NCBI GenBank assembly: GCA_964626755.1
Contig: CAZVGO010000042.1
Location: 1-64,000, forward strand
Direction: 5' to 3'
Length of the DNA stretch: 64,000 nt
Source: JACDAV01 sp964626755
Lineage (GTDB): Bacteria; Chloroflexota; Limnocylindria; Limnocylindrales; CSP1-4
The number at the start of each line of letters is the position of its first letter. Within the stretch, counting starts at the first letter, position 1. Shown piece after piece: positions 9,601 to 16,545 of this stretch. The position numbers and the translations under genes are program-made. The notes under the pieces were generated by a model that worked only from the letters and a program-made list of their open reading frames with translations, ran no database searches and had not been told where the DNA came from.

Positions 9601-9861
9601 GCCGCTCGCCGTCACATACACGATCTCCAGCCCCGCGAGATCCACCGCGACCGGGCCCGCGTTCGTCAGCTCGACGAACTCGTCGGATGCAGAGCTGCCA
9701 CTGGTCATCACCTCCGAAAGGAGGAGCGTCGACGGAGGCCAGCTCACGACTGCGGCCGAGCGAGGTCCGGTCGCCGGGCCGAAGCTGCTACCGGCGACGG
9801 CCGAAGCGAGCGAAGACGCGAGGAAGAGCGCGATCACCACCGCACGCCGGGCGCGATCCAT
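6676..9861 (-). CDS. Large secreted, C-terminally membrane-anchored lamin-tail/OB-domain protein
   Basis: A 1061-residue envelope protein. It starts with a signal peptide (basic MDRARR, then a hydrophobic run ending in ASAVAGS), followed by a lamin-tail domain (LLSEVMTSGSSASDEFVEL ... ADWFVQ, about residues 45-200). Proline/threonine-rich linkers (PTPAPTPTPP style) separate several OB-fold-like domains with recurring patterns such as VAIAGTLTT...FLQDASAGI and VLLGGVVTAEAG. A hydrophobic helix and an Arg-rich tail at the C-terminus (VASLVLISLASVGVTLV then RHRRLRHALL) look like a membrane anchor. Lamin-tail plus OB domains often precede extracellular nucleases or phosphatases, but no catalytic domain is visible. 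GGGAGG before the ATG at 9861 supports this start over a longer one. Function unknown; adhesion or nucleic-acid or cell-wall binding is plausible. Confidence 0.8.
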   Translation of the reverse strand: MDRARRAVVIALFLASSLASAVAGSSFGPATGPRSAAVVSWPPSTLLLSEVMTSGSSASDEFVELTNAGPVAVDLAGLEIVYVTASGSTITRKGSWAESMALEPGRHVLLANALGVHAPGADATYSGGLAATGGAMVLRPIGGAPIDAIGWGDATSGFVEGSASPAPPAGSSLERRPGGSAGNGSDSNDNLADWFVQAAPSPQNLTAAPTPVPAPTPAVTPAPAPSPVPIVEARALPDGSLVAIAGTLTTALGALESGHTAFLQDASAGIALYLGEPAIDGWPAGATLHAIGTVDDRFAQRTLRVVLSDLALGEGAPLPAPIAASTGLAGEEVEGQRLAVAGTTVGSPTAMADGTGLLVDDGTGPLRVVVSPAALGNAAVPAGTLITAIGPLGQRDSTGTGLAGYRLHVTEPGDLVVATPTQTPSPSPEPTPAPTPTPPPAPTPSAAPTPTPTPSPTGAATILEARAMPIGSVVLLGGVVTAEAGRLGALALIAIDDGSAGIVVKLPPGAAAPARATWVEARGTLAAPYGQLELRARADGFRTFAPRALPAATEIDGAGLGEPVEGRLVTFRATIKAKPKSAKSGDLSIAATAADGTSVRVLADASSRLSVAAFAGGESYVLTGIAGQRATRKNALDGYRVWLRDGDDVELIGDADGPAATPSSSVPPAAGLPEPVPIARALLARSAPVVVEGVVTVDASVLDATGRRIVVEDASAAVEVLVPAGAAPPGMGSRVSVSGTMTRAYGAPRLRATGLLTLGPGLPLSPIDLRGAPGPAHEWRLVRLSGTIVEVHRLGSRWRIELQAGRARVPVAGLSGARIPVTLFVEGRRATVVGFVRRAHPSAKDRRLSLVPRSPADVAVGPAEARPSAAPRGGRRGTQPSAGGPPAGPIDVDLARLADHVGETVRVGGLIMDLTATGASLDDGTAVAGIVLEGEAAAYQPLLEPGDAINVTGRVERREEELVVALRDPAGLARVGDLAAAPSDPPAAVPGPEPRPAPAAPRAASSDAFGLGIPGSAEVASLVLISLASVGVTLVRHRRLRHALLARWPFRAVLRRGPEPP

Positions 9862-9982
9862 CGACACGACCTCCCGGCGGGAGGGGGCGGGTGGGCGGCG
9901 GGTGGGCGGCGACCACTTGTAGCAGGCGCCGATTTCGCGGGACTCGCTCGATGGTTGGCGGTCGATCAACCCCCGCTTTCCG

Positions 9983-10003
9983 GCCGCTTACCAGCCGCTT
10001 ACC
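9983..10003. repeat. Tandem 11-bp direct repeat in the divergent intergenic region
   Basis: GCCGCTTACCA is followed directly by GCCGCTTACC. It lies in the 228-bp space between the divergent lamin-tail gene and the membrane protein gene, where a regulator could bind. The same region holds a second short direct repeat of GGCGGGTG type near 9890-9910. Confidence 0.4.
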
Positions 10004-10089
10004 TGGCCCTCTTCTCCGGCTCATCGACTACGATGGCCCGACCCTGCCCCGCGCCCCGCGCCTTTCTTTCCGACCACCCAGGAGGACCC

Positions 10090-10923
10090 GTGGCCCGCGC
10101 CAAGCGAACCGACCGCGCCGAAGCCCGGCGCCGCTACCGCGCCCAGCTGGCTGCCGAAGGCCGCGACGAAGAGCTCGATCCCGCGGAGGACGGCGAGCCG
10201 GCCGGCGCGAGTCCGGCGCCCAACCGCCCGCCTCAGCGCCGCGCCGCGCCGCCTCCTGCCACCCCTCAACGACCGGGGATTGGCTACGCCTTCCGGGCCG
10301 CGTTCAGGCCGGCCAACTTCCGGGAGGACCTCGCCGCGCTGCCGGGACTCTTGCGCCACAGGAGCGTCTGGCTGCCGGCTCTCATCTCGATCGGAACGAC
10401 CGTCGTTCTGCTCGTGACGGGCGGGCGGGACGTCATCTCCGCGCTCGTCTACCAGTACTTCATCGTGACTCCGCCGATCGGGGCGATTTTCCTGTCCGGC
10501 TTCCTCGCCCCGCGGGCGAGCTACCTGACCGGGGCAGTCGCAGGTCTCGTCGGCGCGATCTGTCTCGCGGTTCTCGTCGCCGCCTCATCCACCGGGGTCC
10601 TCGGAGGAGGTACGCCCGGGGCAAGCCCGTCGCCGAGCGTCGCCGGCAGCCCCCTGACGAGCGCCTCCCCGGCGCCTTCGGCGAGCTCCTCGGCCAGCGC
10701 GGCCACGAGTCCGCAGCCCAGCCCGACGCCGTCGGGCGCCACAGGCCAGGCTCCGACCCCCGACGAGCTGGCCGACACCGTCGCGATCTCGTTCTTTCTC
10801 TCGCCGTTGACCGGCGCGTTCTTCGGCGCCGCGGCCGCCTGGTACCGCCGCTTCCTCAACCTCGCGAACCCGAATCGGGGGGCGCGCCGTCCGCCGCCCA
10901 ACCGAGGCAGGACCCGCCGCTAG
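10090..10923 (+). CDS. Uncharacterised membrane protein with basic N-terminus and Ser/Pro-rich insert (277 aa)
   Basis: The cytoplasmic N-terminus (about 60 residues) is rich in Arg, Ala and Pro. Hydrophobic segments follow: ALISIGTTVVLLVTG, a pair around PPIGAIFLSGFLAP and YLTGAVAGLVGAICLAVLVAA, then a low-complexity Ser/Ala/Pro stretch, and a final hydrophobic segment FFLSPLTGAFFGAAAAW before an Arg/Pro-rich tail. No enzyme motif is recognised. The GTG was chosen because GGAGG lies five bases upstream; an in-frame ATG at 10033 lacks such a site. It converges on dnaE2, whose stop is only 3 bp away. Function unknown. Confidence 0.7.
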   Translation: MARAKRTDRAEARRRYRAQLAAEGRDEELDPAEDGEPAGASPAPNRPPQRRAAPPPATPQRPGIGYAFRAAFRPANFREDLAALPGLLRHRSVWLPALISIGTTVVLLVTGGRDVISALVYQYFIVTPPIGAIFLSGFLAPRASYLTGAVAGLVGAICLAVLVAASSTGVLGGGTPGASPSPSVAGSPLTSASPAPSASSSASAATSPQPSPTPSGATGQAPTPDELADTVAISFFLSPLTGAFFGAAAAWYRRFLNLANPNRGARRPPPNRGRTRR

Positions 10924-10926
10924 CCG

Positions 10927-13900
10927 TCAGCCGAGGCGGCGCATCCCGGCGTGGCCGAGCTGGCGGACGCCGGCCGGCTGCTCGGGCCCGCCGACCTCGT
11001 GGGCGACATCGACGAGCGACCGAACCTCGCGGGCGACGACGTTGACGACGCTCGCCTCTCGCTGAAGGTCGCCGTCGACGAGCAGGAGCGCGTGGCGGCG
11101 GACCACCCCTCGCAGGCGAGCCCAGGTGTCCGGCCAGAGGGTGACGTTGACCATTCCGGTCTCGTCCTCGAGGGCGAGGAAGACCGTGCCCTTCGCCGTC
11201 ATCGGGTGCTGACGGGTGACGACGAGGCCGCCGATCCGGACGTGCCCCGGAGGCCGCTCCGCGAGCGCCCCGTTCGTCACCGCCCCGAGACGATCGAGGG
11301 CCGTCCGGAACAGGCCGACGACCTGGCGACGCGCGTCCAGACCGACGACCGCGTAGGCGTCGCCGATCCGCTCGGTCTCGGTGATCGCAGGCAGCGCCGG
11401 CGCATCGGTTGCCGGCAGGCGGATGCTGGTGGGCCGCCCCGCGGCTCGCCCCGTCGGGCCGCGTGACGCGCCCGCAACTTCGCGGAGCTGCCACAGCAGC
11501 TCGCGCCGCGGCCGGCCGAGCGAATCGAGCGCCCCGACCCTGATGAGCCGCTCGACGACCTCCTCCGGCAGGCCCGTTCGTTCGACGACGTCGGCGAGCG
11601 ACGCATACGGCCCGCGGGCGCGCTCGGCGTCGAGGAGCTCCTCGTGCTGCCTGCCGATCCCCTTGACGAGCGCCAGGCCGAGCCGGACGCCCCAGCCGAC
11701 CGCGTTCTCGGCCGTCCAGCGGTCCCGTGCCGCGGCGCTCGGGATGAGGCACGCCGATGAACGGACCGGCCCTGCCCGCTCCGCGACTCCGCAGCCGTCG
11801 GGGAGCGGCTCGCCGGGCTCGCCGTCGGCGCTTCCGTCGTCGCCTGCCGGACCCGCGAGAGCCCAGCCGGGCCGTCCGACCCATTCGGTCGTGGTCCTGT
11901 ATGAGCTGGCGTTGACGTCGACCGGCAGGACCGTCACTCCGTGGCGTTTCGTGTCGTTGACGAGAACCTCGACCGGGTAGAACCCCATCGGCTGCGCATT
12001 GATCAGGCCGGCCAGCAGCTGGGCCGGATAGAACAGCTTGAGGAACGCCGATTCGTACGCGGTTCGGGCGAACGCCGCCGCGTGCGACTTCGCAAAACCG
12101 AACGAGGCGAACGCCGCGCATTGCCGGAAGAGCTCCTCGGCGTCGTCGCGGTTCATCCCCCGGACGCGGATGCAGCCCTCGACGAACTCGACGTGGAGCT
12201 TCTCCATCTCGCGCGACGACCGCCACGTGCCCATCGCCCGGCGGAACCCGTCCGAGCCGGCGGGCGTGAAGCCCGCGACGTCGATCGCGATTCGCATGAC
12301 CTGCTCCTGGTAGAGGATCACGCCGAGCGTGTCGCGCAGGATCGGCTCGAGGCTCGGGTGGAGGTAGACCACCGGCTCGATGCCCTGCTTCCGACGGAGG
12401 TACGGGTGGACGGCATTGCCCTGGATCGGGCCGGGCCGGATGATCGCGACCTCGACGACGAGATCGTCCAGGCTCGCCGGCCGCGACTTCGGGAGCGTCT
12501 GCATCTGGGCCCGGCTCTCGACCTGGAAGACGCCGACCGTGTCCGCGGCCTGGAGCATCGCAAAGACCTCGGGGATCCCCTCAGGGATGCGGTCCATGTC
12601 GAGACAGACTGCGCAGTCGTGCTCGATGAGCTGGAGCGTCTCGTCCATCGCCGCCAGCATCCCGAGGCCCAGCAGGTCCAGCTTGATGAGCTTGAGTGTC
12701 TCGACGTCGCGCTTGTCGTACTGGGCGACGACGCGGCCGGGCATCGTCGCGCGCTCGAGCGGGGCGATGTCGATGAGCGGCGCGCCGGTCACGAGCATGC
12801 CGCCCGAATGGATGCTGAGGTGGCGCGGGAAGCCGTCGATGCGGGCACAGAACTCGAGCCAGCGCTCCCAGTCGCTCATTCCGACAGTGCTGCCGCCCCG
12901 GGGCTGGGGCGGCAGCTCAGGCTCGACGCGGGCAACCGAGCTCTGCGCGGGCTGGTCCCAGCGATCCGGCCTGCCGAGCTTGTCGGTCCGGCGAGGAGGA
13001 GGCACGAGTACGCCCGTTTCCGGATCGATGCCTGTCGCGGTATTCGAAGAAGGATTACCGGGCAGGGAAAGTGCCGTTGGCCGGGCGGTCGACGGGTGAT
13101 CATCGCCGGTCCAGTGCGGGAGCTGTCCTGATCGCGACCCGGCGGACCCGTTTTCGGCCTCGCGTAAGCCTCCCTGGAATACGGGACGCGCCGAGGAAGT
13201 CCGATAGCCCGTGCCGCGGCCCGCGCGCAGCCACGCGACGCTCGCCGGCGTGTCGCCCGGACCGCCCTCGTCGTCGGCCCGGCCACCCGGCCGGATCGCC
13301 GGTGGCGAGGCCGGCGCATCCTCCCACATCCCCGAGCGCGAGGGCCCCTCTTTTGCCAGTTGCCCGGGTGACTCCCGGAGCCAGGCGAACGGTCGCGGCG
13401 CGTTCGGGTCCGCCGGCTTCGGCGGCTGGCGCCAGGGCGGCACTTTCCCGACAAGCGGTATCCGAGTGTTCAGCTGACCCATTCCATCGACGAGGCCAAG
13501 CGCCTCGGCGGCCTTGGCCGCGCGGGCCTCGGCTGGCAGCCCCTCTCCTGGCCGCCGGAAGAACTCGGCGAATCCGCCGTCGGCTTCGAGGTCGCGTCGG
13601 ACCATGACCGAGTCGTACGTCTCCAGGGCCTTGGCCACCCGATCGACCAGCGGACGCGGGAACCCGAGCGCGTAGCCAACCTCGCGCACCGCCGACCGCG
13701 CCCGGTACGTGACGAGGTTGCAGACCATCCCCGTGTGCTCCTCGCCGTAGCGCTCGTAGACGTACTGGATGACCTCCTCCCGCCGCTCGGAGCTGAAGTC
13801 GATGTCCACGTCGGGATAGGTCGTCCGACCGGGATTGATGAACCGCTCGAAGAGGAGGTTGTGGGCGATGGGTTCGACCCGGCTGATCCCGAGCGTGTAC

Positions 13901-15186
13901 GACACGATCGAACTGGTCGCGCTGCCCCGGCCCTGGGCCGGGATCCCCCGCTCCTTCGCGAAGCGCATGAGGTCCCAGCAGATGAGGAGGAACTCGGCGA
14001 GGCCGGCTCGCTCGAGAACCTCGAGCTCGTGTGCGAGCCGCTTGACCACCGCGGGGGTCAGCGGGTGGTAGCGCTTCCGGGCGCCCTTCCAGCACAGTTC
14101 AGACAGGTACGAGAAGGCGGTCTCGCCGTCCGGCACCGGGAAGCCGGGGAAGCGGTACTGCTCGAACCCGAGGTCGACCGAGCACGCCGCCGCCAGCTCG
14201 GCCGCGTTCGCGATCCCTTCCGCCCAGGCGGCCGCGACCGCAGGATCGCTCGCCGGCGGCAGCGCCGCCAGCTCCGCGCCGTTCTTCAGGTACGACTCCC
14301 CGCCCGGCCGGCGGAGATCCGCCAGCGTGTCGAGTGTCCGGCCGTGCCGGATCGCGGTCAGGACGTCGTGCAGCTCGCGATCCTCCGGCCGAGCGTAGTG
14401 GACGTCGTTCGTGACGACGACCGGCAGGCCGATCTCGGCCGCGAGCGCAGCGGTCTCCGCGACGAGCCAGTCGTCGTCCGGCAGGAGATGGTGCTGGAGC
14501 TCGAGGTAGAAGCCGCCGAACTGCCGCGCATAGCGGCGGGCGACCGCGCGTGCCCCGTCCCGGTCGCCGACCCGCAGCCGCCGCGCGATCTCGCCGTCGC
14601 GACAGCCGGACAGCGCGACGAGGCCCTCGACATGGTCGGCGAGGAGCGCCTGGGAGAAACGGGGCATGCTCTTGGTGCCCGCGAGGTTTGCCCGCGACAC
14701 GAGCCGGCACAGGCTGCGATAGCCGGTCACGTCCCGGGCGAGAAGCACGAGATGGGGACCCCGCTGGCGGTCGCCGACGCCGCGCAGGTCCTCCTTCACG
14801 GCGTCGCGATGGCCGGGCAGCCGCGCCCGCGCGGGACGGGGTCGAGCGGGGCGTCCCTCGACGGGCTCCTCGCCCTCCCCACCGGCGAGCGGCCCTCCCC
14901 GCCGGCCGCCCGCCCGGGCTCGGCGGGCCGGCACGACGACGCCCGACGGATCCGGCCCGAGCGGGTCGACCATCTCGATCTCGATCCCGATCACCGGGTG
15001 GAGTCCGGCCGCCTCGGCCGCGGACACGAACCGGACCGCGCCGTACAGCCCGCGATGATCCGTGACCGCCAGGCCGCTGAGGCCGAGCTCGACGGCCCGC
15101 TCGACGAGGTCGTCGGCCGCGGACGCGCCGTCGAGAAACGAGAAGCTCGTGTGGCAATGGAGCTCGGCGTACGGCGTGGTGGCCAC
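10927..15186 (-). CDS. dnaE2: Error-prone DNA polymerase DnaE2 (ImuC), with two low-complexity inserts
   Basis: C-family polymerase alpha subunit used in SOS translesion synthesis with ImuA/ImuB. The GTG at 15186 gives the usual N-terminus (TTPYAELHCHTSFSFLDGAS, PHP domain). The polymerase acidic site is YPDVDIDF at 457-464, with GIPAQGRGSATSS upstream and KLDLLGLGMLAAMD downstream; the C-terminal OB domain (GGLVVTRQHPMTAKG) is DnaE2-like. At 1419 residues it is about 300-350 longer than typical. An Arg/Gly/Pro-rich insert sits around 88-140 in the PHP domain and a larger disordered insert around 575-770, just before FCARIDGFPRHLSIHSGG. A LexA-type box lies about 47 bp upstream. An upstream ATG (15276) would start before that box and is unlikely. 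Confidence 0.93.
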   Translation of the reverse strand: MATTPYAELHCHTSFSFLDGASAADDLVERAVELGLSGLAVTDHRGLYGAVRFVSAAEAAGLHPVIGIEIEMVDPLGPDPSGVVVPARRARAGGRRGGPLAGGEGEEPVEGRPARPRPARARLPGHRDAVKEDLRGVGDRQRGPHLVLLARDVTGYRSLCRLVSRANLAGTKSMPRFSQALLADHVEGLVALSGCRDGEIARRLRVGDRDGARAVARRYARQFGGFYLELQHHLLPDDDWLVAETAALAAEIGLPVVVTNDVHYARPEDRELHDVLTAIRHGRTLDTLADLRRPGGESYLKNGAELAALPPASDPAVAAAWAEGIANAAELAAACSVDLGFEQYRFPGFPVPDGETAFSYLSELCWKGARKRYHPLTPAVVKRLAHELEVLERAGLAEFLLICWDLMRFAKERGIPAQGRGSATSSIVSYTLGISRVEPIAHNLLFERFINPGRTTYPDVDIDFSSERREEVIQYVYERYGEEHTGMVCNLVTYRARSAVREVGYALGFPRPLVDRVAKALETYDSVMVRRDLEADGGFAEFFRRPGEGLPAEARAAKAAEALGLVDGMGQLNTRIPLVGKVPPWRQPPKPADPNAPRPFAWLRESPGQLAKEGPSRSGMWEDAPASPPAIRPGGRADDEGGPGDTPASVAWLRAGRGTGYRTSSARPVFQGGLREAENGSAGSRSGQLPHWTGDDHPSTARPTALSLPGNPSSNTATGIDPETGVLVPPPRRTDKLGRPDRWDQPAQSSVARVEPELPPQPRGGSTVGMSDWERWLEFCARIDGFPRHLSIHSGGMLVTGAPLIDIAPLERATMPGRVVAQYDKRDVETLKLIKLDLLGLGMLAAMDETLQLIEHDCAVCLDMDRIPEGIPEVFAMLQAADTVGVFQVESRAQMQTLPKSRPASLDDLVVEVAIIRPGPIQGNAVHPYLRRKQGIEPVVYLHPSLEPILRDTLGVILYQEQVMRIAIDVAGFTPAGSDGFRRAMGTWRSSREMEKLHVEFVEGCIRVRGMNRDDAEELFRQCAAFASFGFAKSHAAAFARTAYESAFLKLFYPAQLLAGLINAQPMGFYPVEVLVNDTKRHGVTVLPVDVNASSYRTTTEWVGRPGWALAGPAGDDGSADGEPGEPLPDGCGVAERAGPVRSSACLIPSAAARDRWTAENAVGWGVRLGLALVKGIGRQHEELLDAERARGPYASLADVVERTGLPEEVVERLIRVGALDSLGRPRRELLWQLREVAGASRGPTGRAAGRPTSIRLPATDAPALPAITETERIGDAYAVVGLDARRQVVGLFRTALDRLGAVTNGALAERPPGHVRIGGLVVTRQHPMTAKGTVFLALEDETGMVNVTLWPDTWARLRGVVRRHALLLVDGDLQREASVVNVVAREVRSLVDVAHEVGGPEQPAGVRQLGHAGMRRLG

Positions 15187-15232
15187 GATATAGATCCCGA
15201 CGGAGGGGGCACTTGACGACCCGGCGATACTA

Positions 15233-15244
15233 GAACAAATGTTC
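15233..15244. promoter_or_regulatory. LexA-type SOS box between dnaE2 and a small membrane protein
   Basis: GAAC-AAAT-GTTC is an exact GAAC-N4-GTTC operator of the kind bound by Gram-positive/actinobacterial-type LexA. A near-identical box lies in the imuA promoter. On the minus strand a TAGTAT (15228-15233) abuts it as a possible -10 for dnaE2. On the plus strand a TTGACG lies at 15213-15218, so the box could repress both directions. Confidence 0.8.
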
Positions 15245-15249
15245 TGTTC

Positions 15250-15432
15250 ATGCCACTCCGGACTACCGCGAAACATCCCGGAGCGTCACGGCGTCTCACC
15301 GCCATGCAGACGCAGCTGCGCCCCATCGCCATCGCCCTCGGACGCTATCTCCTGATGATCGCCCTGGCCGCGCTGCTGATCCTCGTACTCCTTCCCGCGG
15401 CGATCGCCGCCCAGGCCGCCACGACGGTCTGA
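15250..15432 (+). CDS. Small single-pass membrane protein divergent from dnaE2 (60 aa)
   Basis: A 60-residue product, or 42 residues from the internal ATG at 15304. It has a basic N-terminal segment and one strong hydrophobic helix (RYLLMIALAALLILVLLPAA). It reads away from dnaE2 with the LexA-type box between them. TTGACG (15213-15218), 16 bp, a weak -10 (ACAAAT) and then 9 bp to the ATG reproduce the geometry of the imuA promoter, pointing to a leaderless SOS-controlled transcript. SOS-induced one-helix proteins that stall division (SidA, YneA, DivS) exist in other phyla. That role here is only a guess, since no sequence similarity can be claimed. Whether it is translated is also unproven. 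Confidence 0.5.
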   Translation: MPLRTTAKHPGASRRLTAMQTQLRPIAIALGRYLLMIALAALLILVLLPAAIAAQAATTV

Positions 15433-15540
15433 CCATCAAGCGTCTCGCGCCTGGGGGCCCGGGACGAAATCGGCGACGGCGGCCGCAACGGCTGTATCCG
15501 TCGACCCACCGATGCACCTGGTGAGCGGGTGCGGAGGTCA

Positions 15541-15575
15541 CAGGACCCCGTCGCACTGGGGGCGACGGGGTCCTG
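15541..15575 (+). terminator. Perfect 14-bp hairpin after the small membrane protein gene
   Basis: Arms 15541-15554 and 15562-15575 are perfectly complementary with a 7-base loop. The hairpin lies about 110 bp past the stop of the 60-residue ORF and 45 bp before the next gene. No U-run follows, so it could be a terminator or a processed leader of the lipoprotein gene. Confidence 0.6.
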
Positions 15576-15619
15576 TCATGTCCGGACGGAATCGACGCCG
15601 CCGTTTAGCATCGGGCTCG

Positions 15620-16087
15620 ATGATCCAGACGCTCGCCGCCGTCGTGTTGGCCCTCGCGCTCGCAACTATCGGCTGCGCCTCACCGACCGACCCACCACCC
15701 GGCTCGCTGCCCGCCACGTCTCCCGGCACCGGCACTTCCGGCACTTCCGGCACCACGCAAACCGACTGGGGGACGATCCGCGATGCGCTGCCGCCGGGCT
15801 TCCCGCGCTATCCGGGCTCGAGGCCGACGGAGACTGGTGAAGGACCGGCGACTGCGGTCTTCGATGCTCCCGCGGATGTATCGACGGTCACGACGTGGTT
15901 CCAGGGCGCGCTCGAGGGCGCCGGGTTCAGCACACTGTCATTGTCCGGACCGTCCGAGGACGGGAGCATGGAGATCGAGTCGGTCGGGCCCACGACCACC
16001 GAGTGCCGGGTTCGCACCACGATCGCACCACTTGGCGGCTCGACGATCGTCACCGTGCTCTACGGCGCGGTGTGCCCAGCGACCTGA
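15620..16087 (+). CDS. Predicted lipoprotein (155 aa)
   Basis: The ATG at 15620 gives a signal peptide with lipobox (LALALATIGC), so the protein should be lipid-anchored outside the membrane. A Thr/Ser/Gly/Pro linker follows, then a compact domain of about 100 residues with AVFDAPADVSTVTTWFQGALEGAGF and an ending TTECRVRTTIAPLGG. The 'difference between two charged or flux terms' style resembles small uncharacterised Chloroflexota/Actinobacteria lipoproteins, but no named family is recognised. A longer upstream reading to 15512 is open but lacks a signal peptide. It lies between SOS genes on the opposite strand. Confidence 0.7.
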   Translation: MIQTLAAVVLALALATIGCASPTDPPPGSLPATSPGTGTSGTSGTTQTDWGTIRDALPPGFPRYPGSRPTETGEGPATAVFDAPADVSTVTTWFQGALEGAGFSTLSLSGPSEDGSMEIESVGPTTTECRVRTTIAPLGGSTIVTVLYGAVCPAT

Positions 16088-16190
16088 CGCAGCGCCGGTT
16101 GACGCCGGTACACTCTCCGCCGAAGAGACGAGAGTGGCCCGGGTGGCACGACGGGGCCGCGAGCGCGCACAGGGGCACAGGGGGAGATAT

Positions 16191-16295
16191 ATGCAGGGGA
16201 GCCAGCAACGCGACTTAGGCGTGCTCGCGCTCGTCGTCGGCCTGTTCATCATCCTGCTCCTCGTCACGGTTCTCGTCGGGGCGCCCGCCGGCTGA
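16191..16295 (+). CDS. Small one-helix membrane protein (34 aa)
   Basis: MQGSQQRDLG followed by a single hydrophobic helix (VLALVVGLFIILLLVTVLVG). GGGGGAGAT lies directly before the ATG and acts as ribosome site, and TACACT at 16109-16114 is a possible -10. It converges on the DUF6504 gene, with stops 1 bp apart. Function unknown. The clear ribosome site and perfect transmembrane helix make it a credible micro-protein. Confidence 0.55.
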   Translation: MQGSQQRDLGVLALVVGLFIILLLVTVLVGAPAG

Positions 16296-16296
16296 T

Positions 16297-16545
16297 TCAG
16301 TCGTACAGGCGCTCGATGTGCCAGGTGTCCGTGACGCGGTCGAGATAGACGAGCGCCAGCCACTGCCGCCCGACGACCTTGAAGTAGTCGCGCGCGATCG
16401 GCGCCCGCCACCAGTCCTCCTCGACCCGCCAGCGGTTGCAAACCTCGACCGGCTCGCGCCGGCCGTTCCAGCGGATCGCCACGAGGCAGCCGGCCGCATC
16501 GAGCTCGGCATCGACCCGGGGATGCTCGTGCAGGAGACGGGTCAC
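16297..16545 (-). CDS. DUF6504-family protein, last gene of the imuA-imuB cassette (82 aa)
   Basis: The small protein carries EEDWWRAPIARDYFKVV and an acidic/aromatic end (WHIERLYD). This matches DUF6504, a family typically encoded next to ImuB in Actinobacteria and Chloroflexota; its role in the mutasome is not known. The GTG at 16545 overlaps the imuB TGA (GTGA, 16542-16545) and has GGAGGAGAG upstream, so it is preferred over the ATG at 16578, which would overlap imuB by 37 bp. Translational coupling to imuB is likely. Confidence 0.8.
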   Translation of the reverse strand: MTRLLHEHPRVDAELDAAGCLVAIRWNGRREPVEVCNRWRVEEDWWRAPIARDYFKVVGRQWLALVYLDRVTDTWHIERLYD

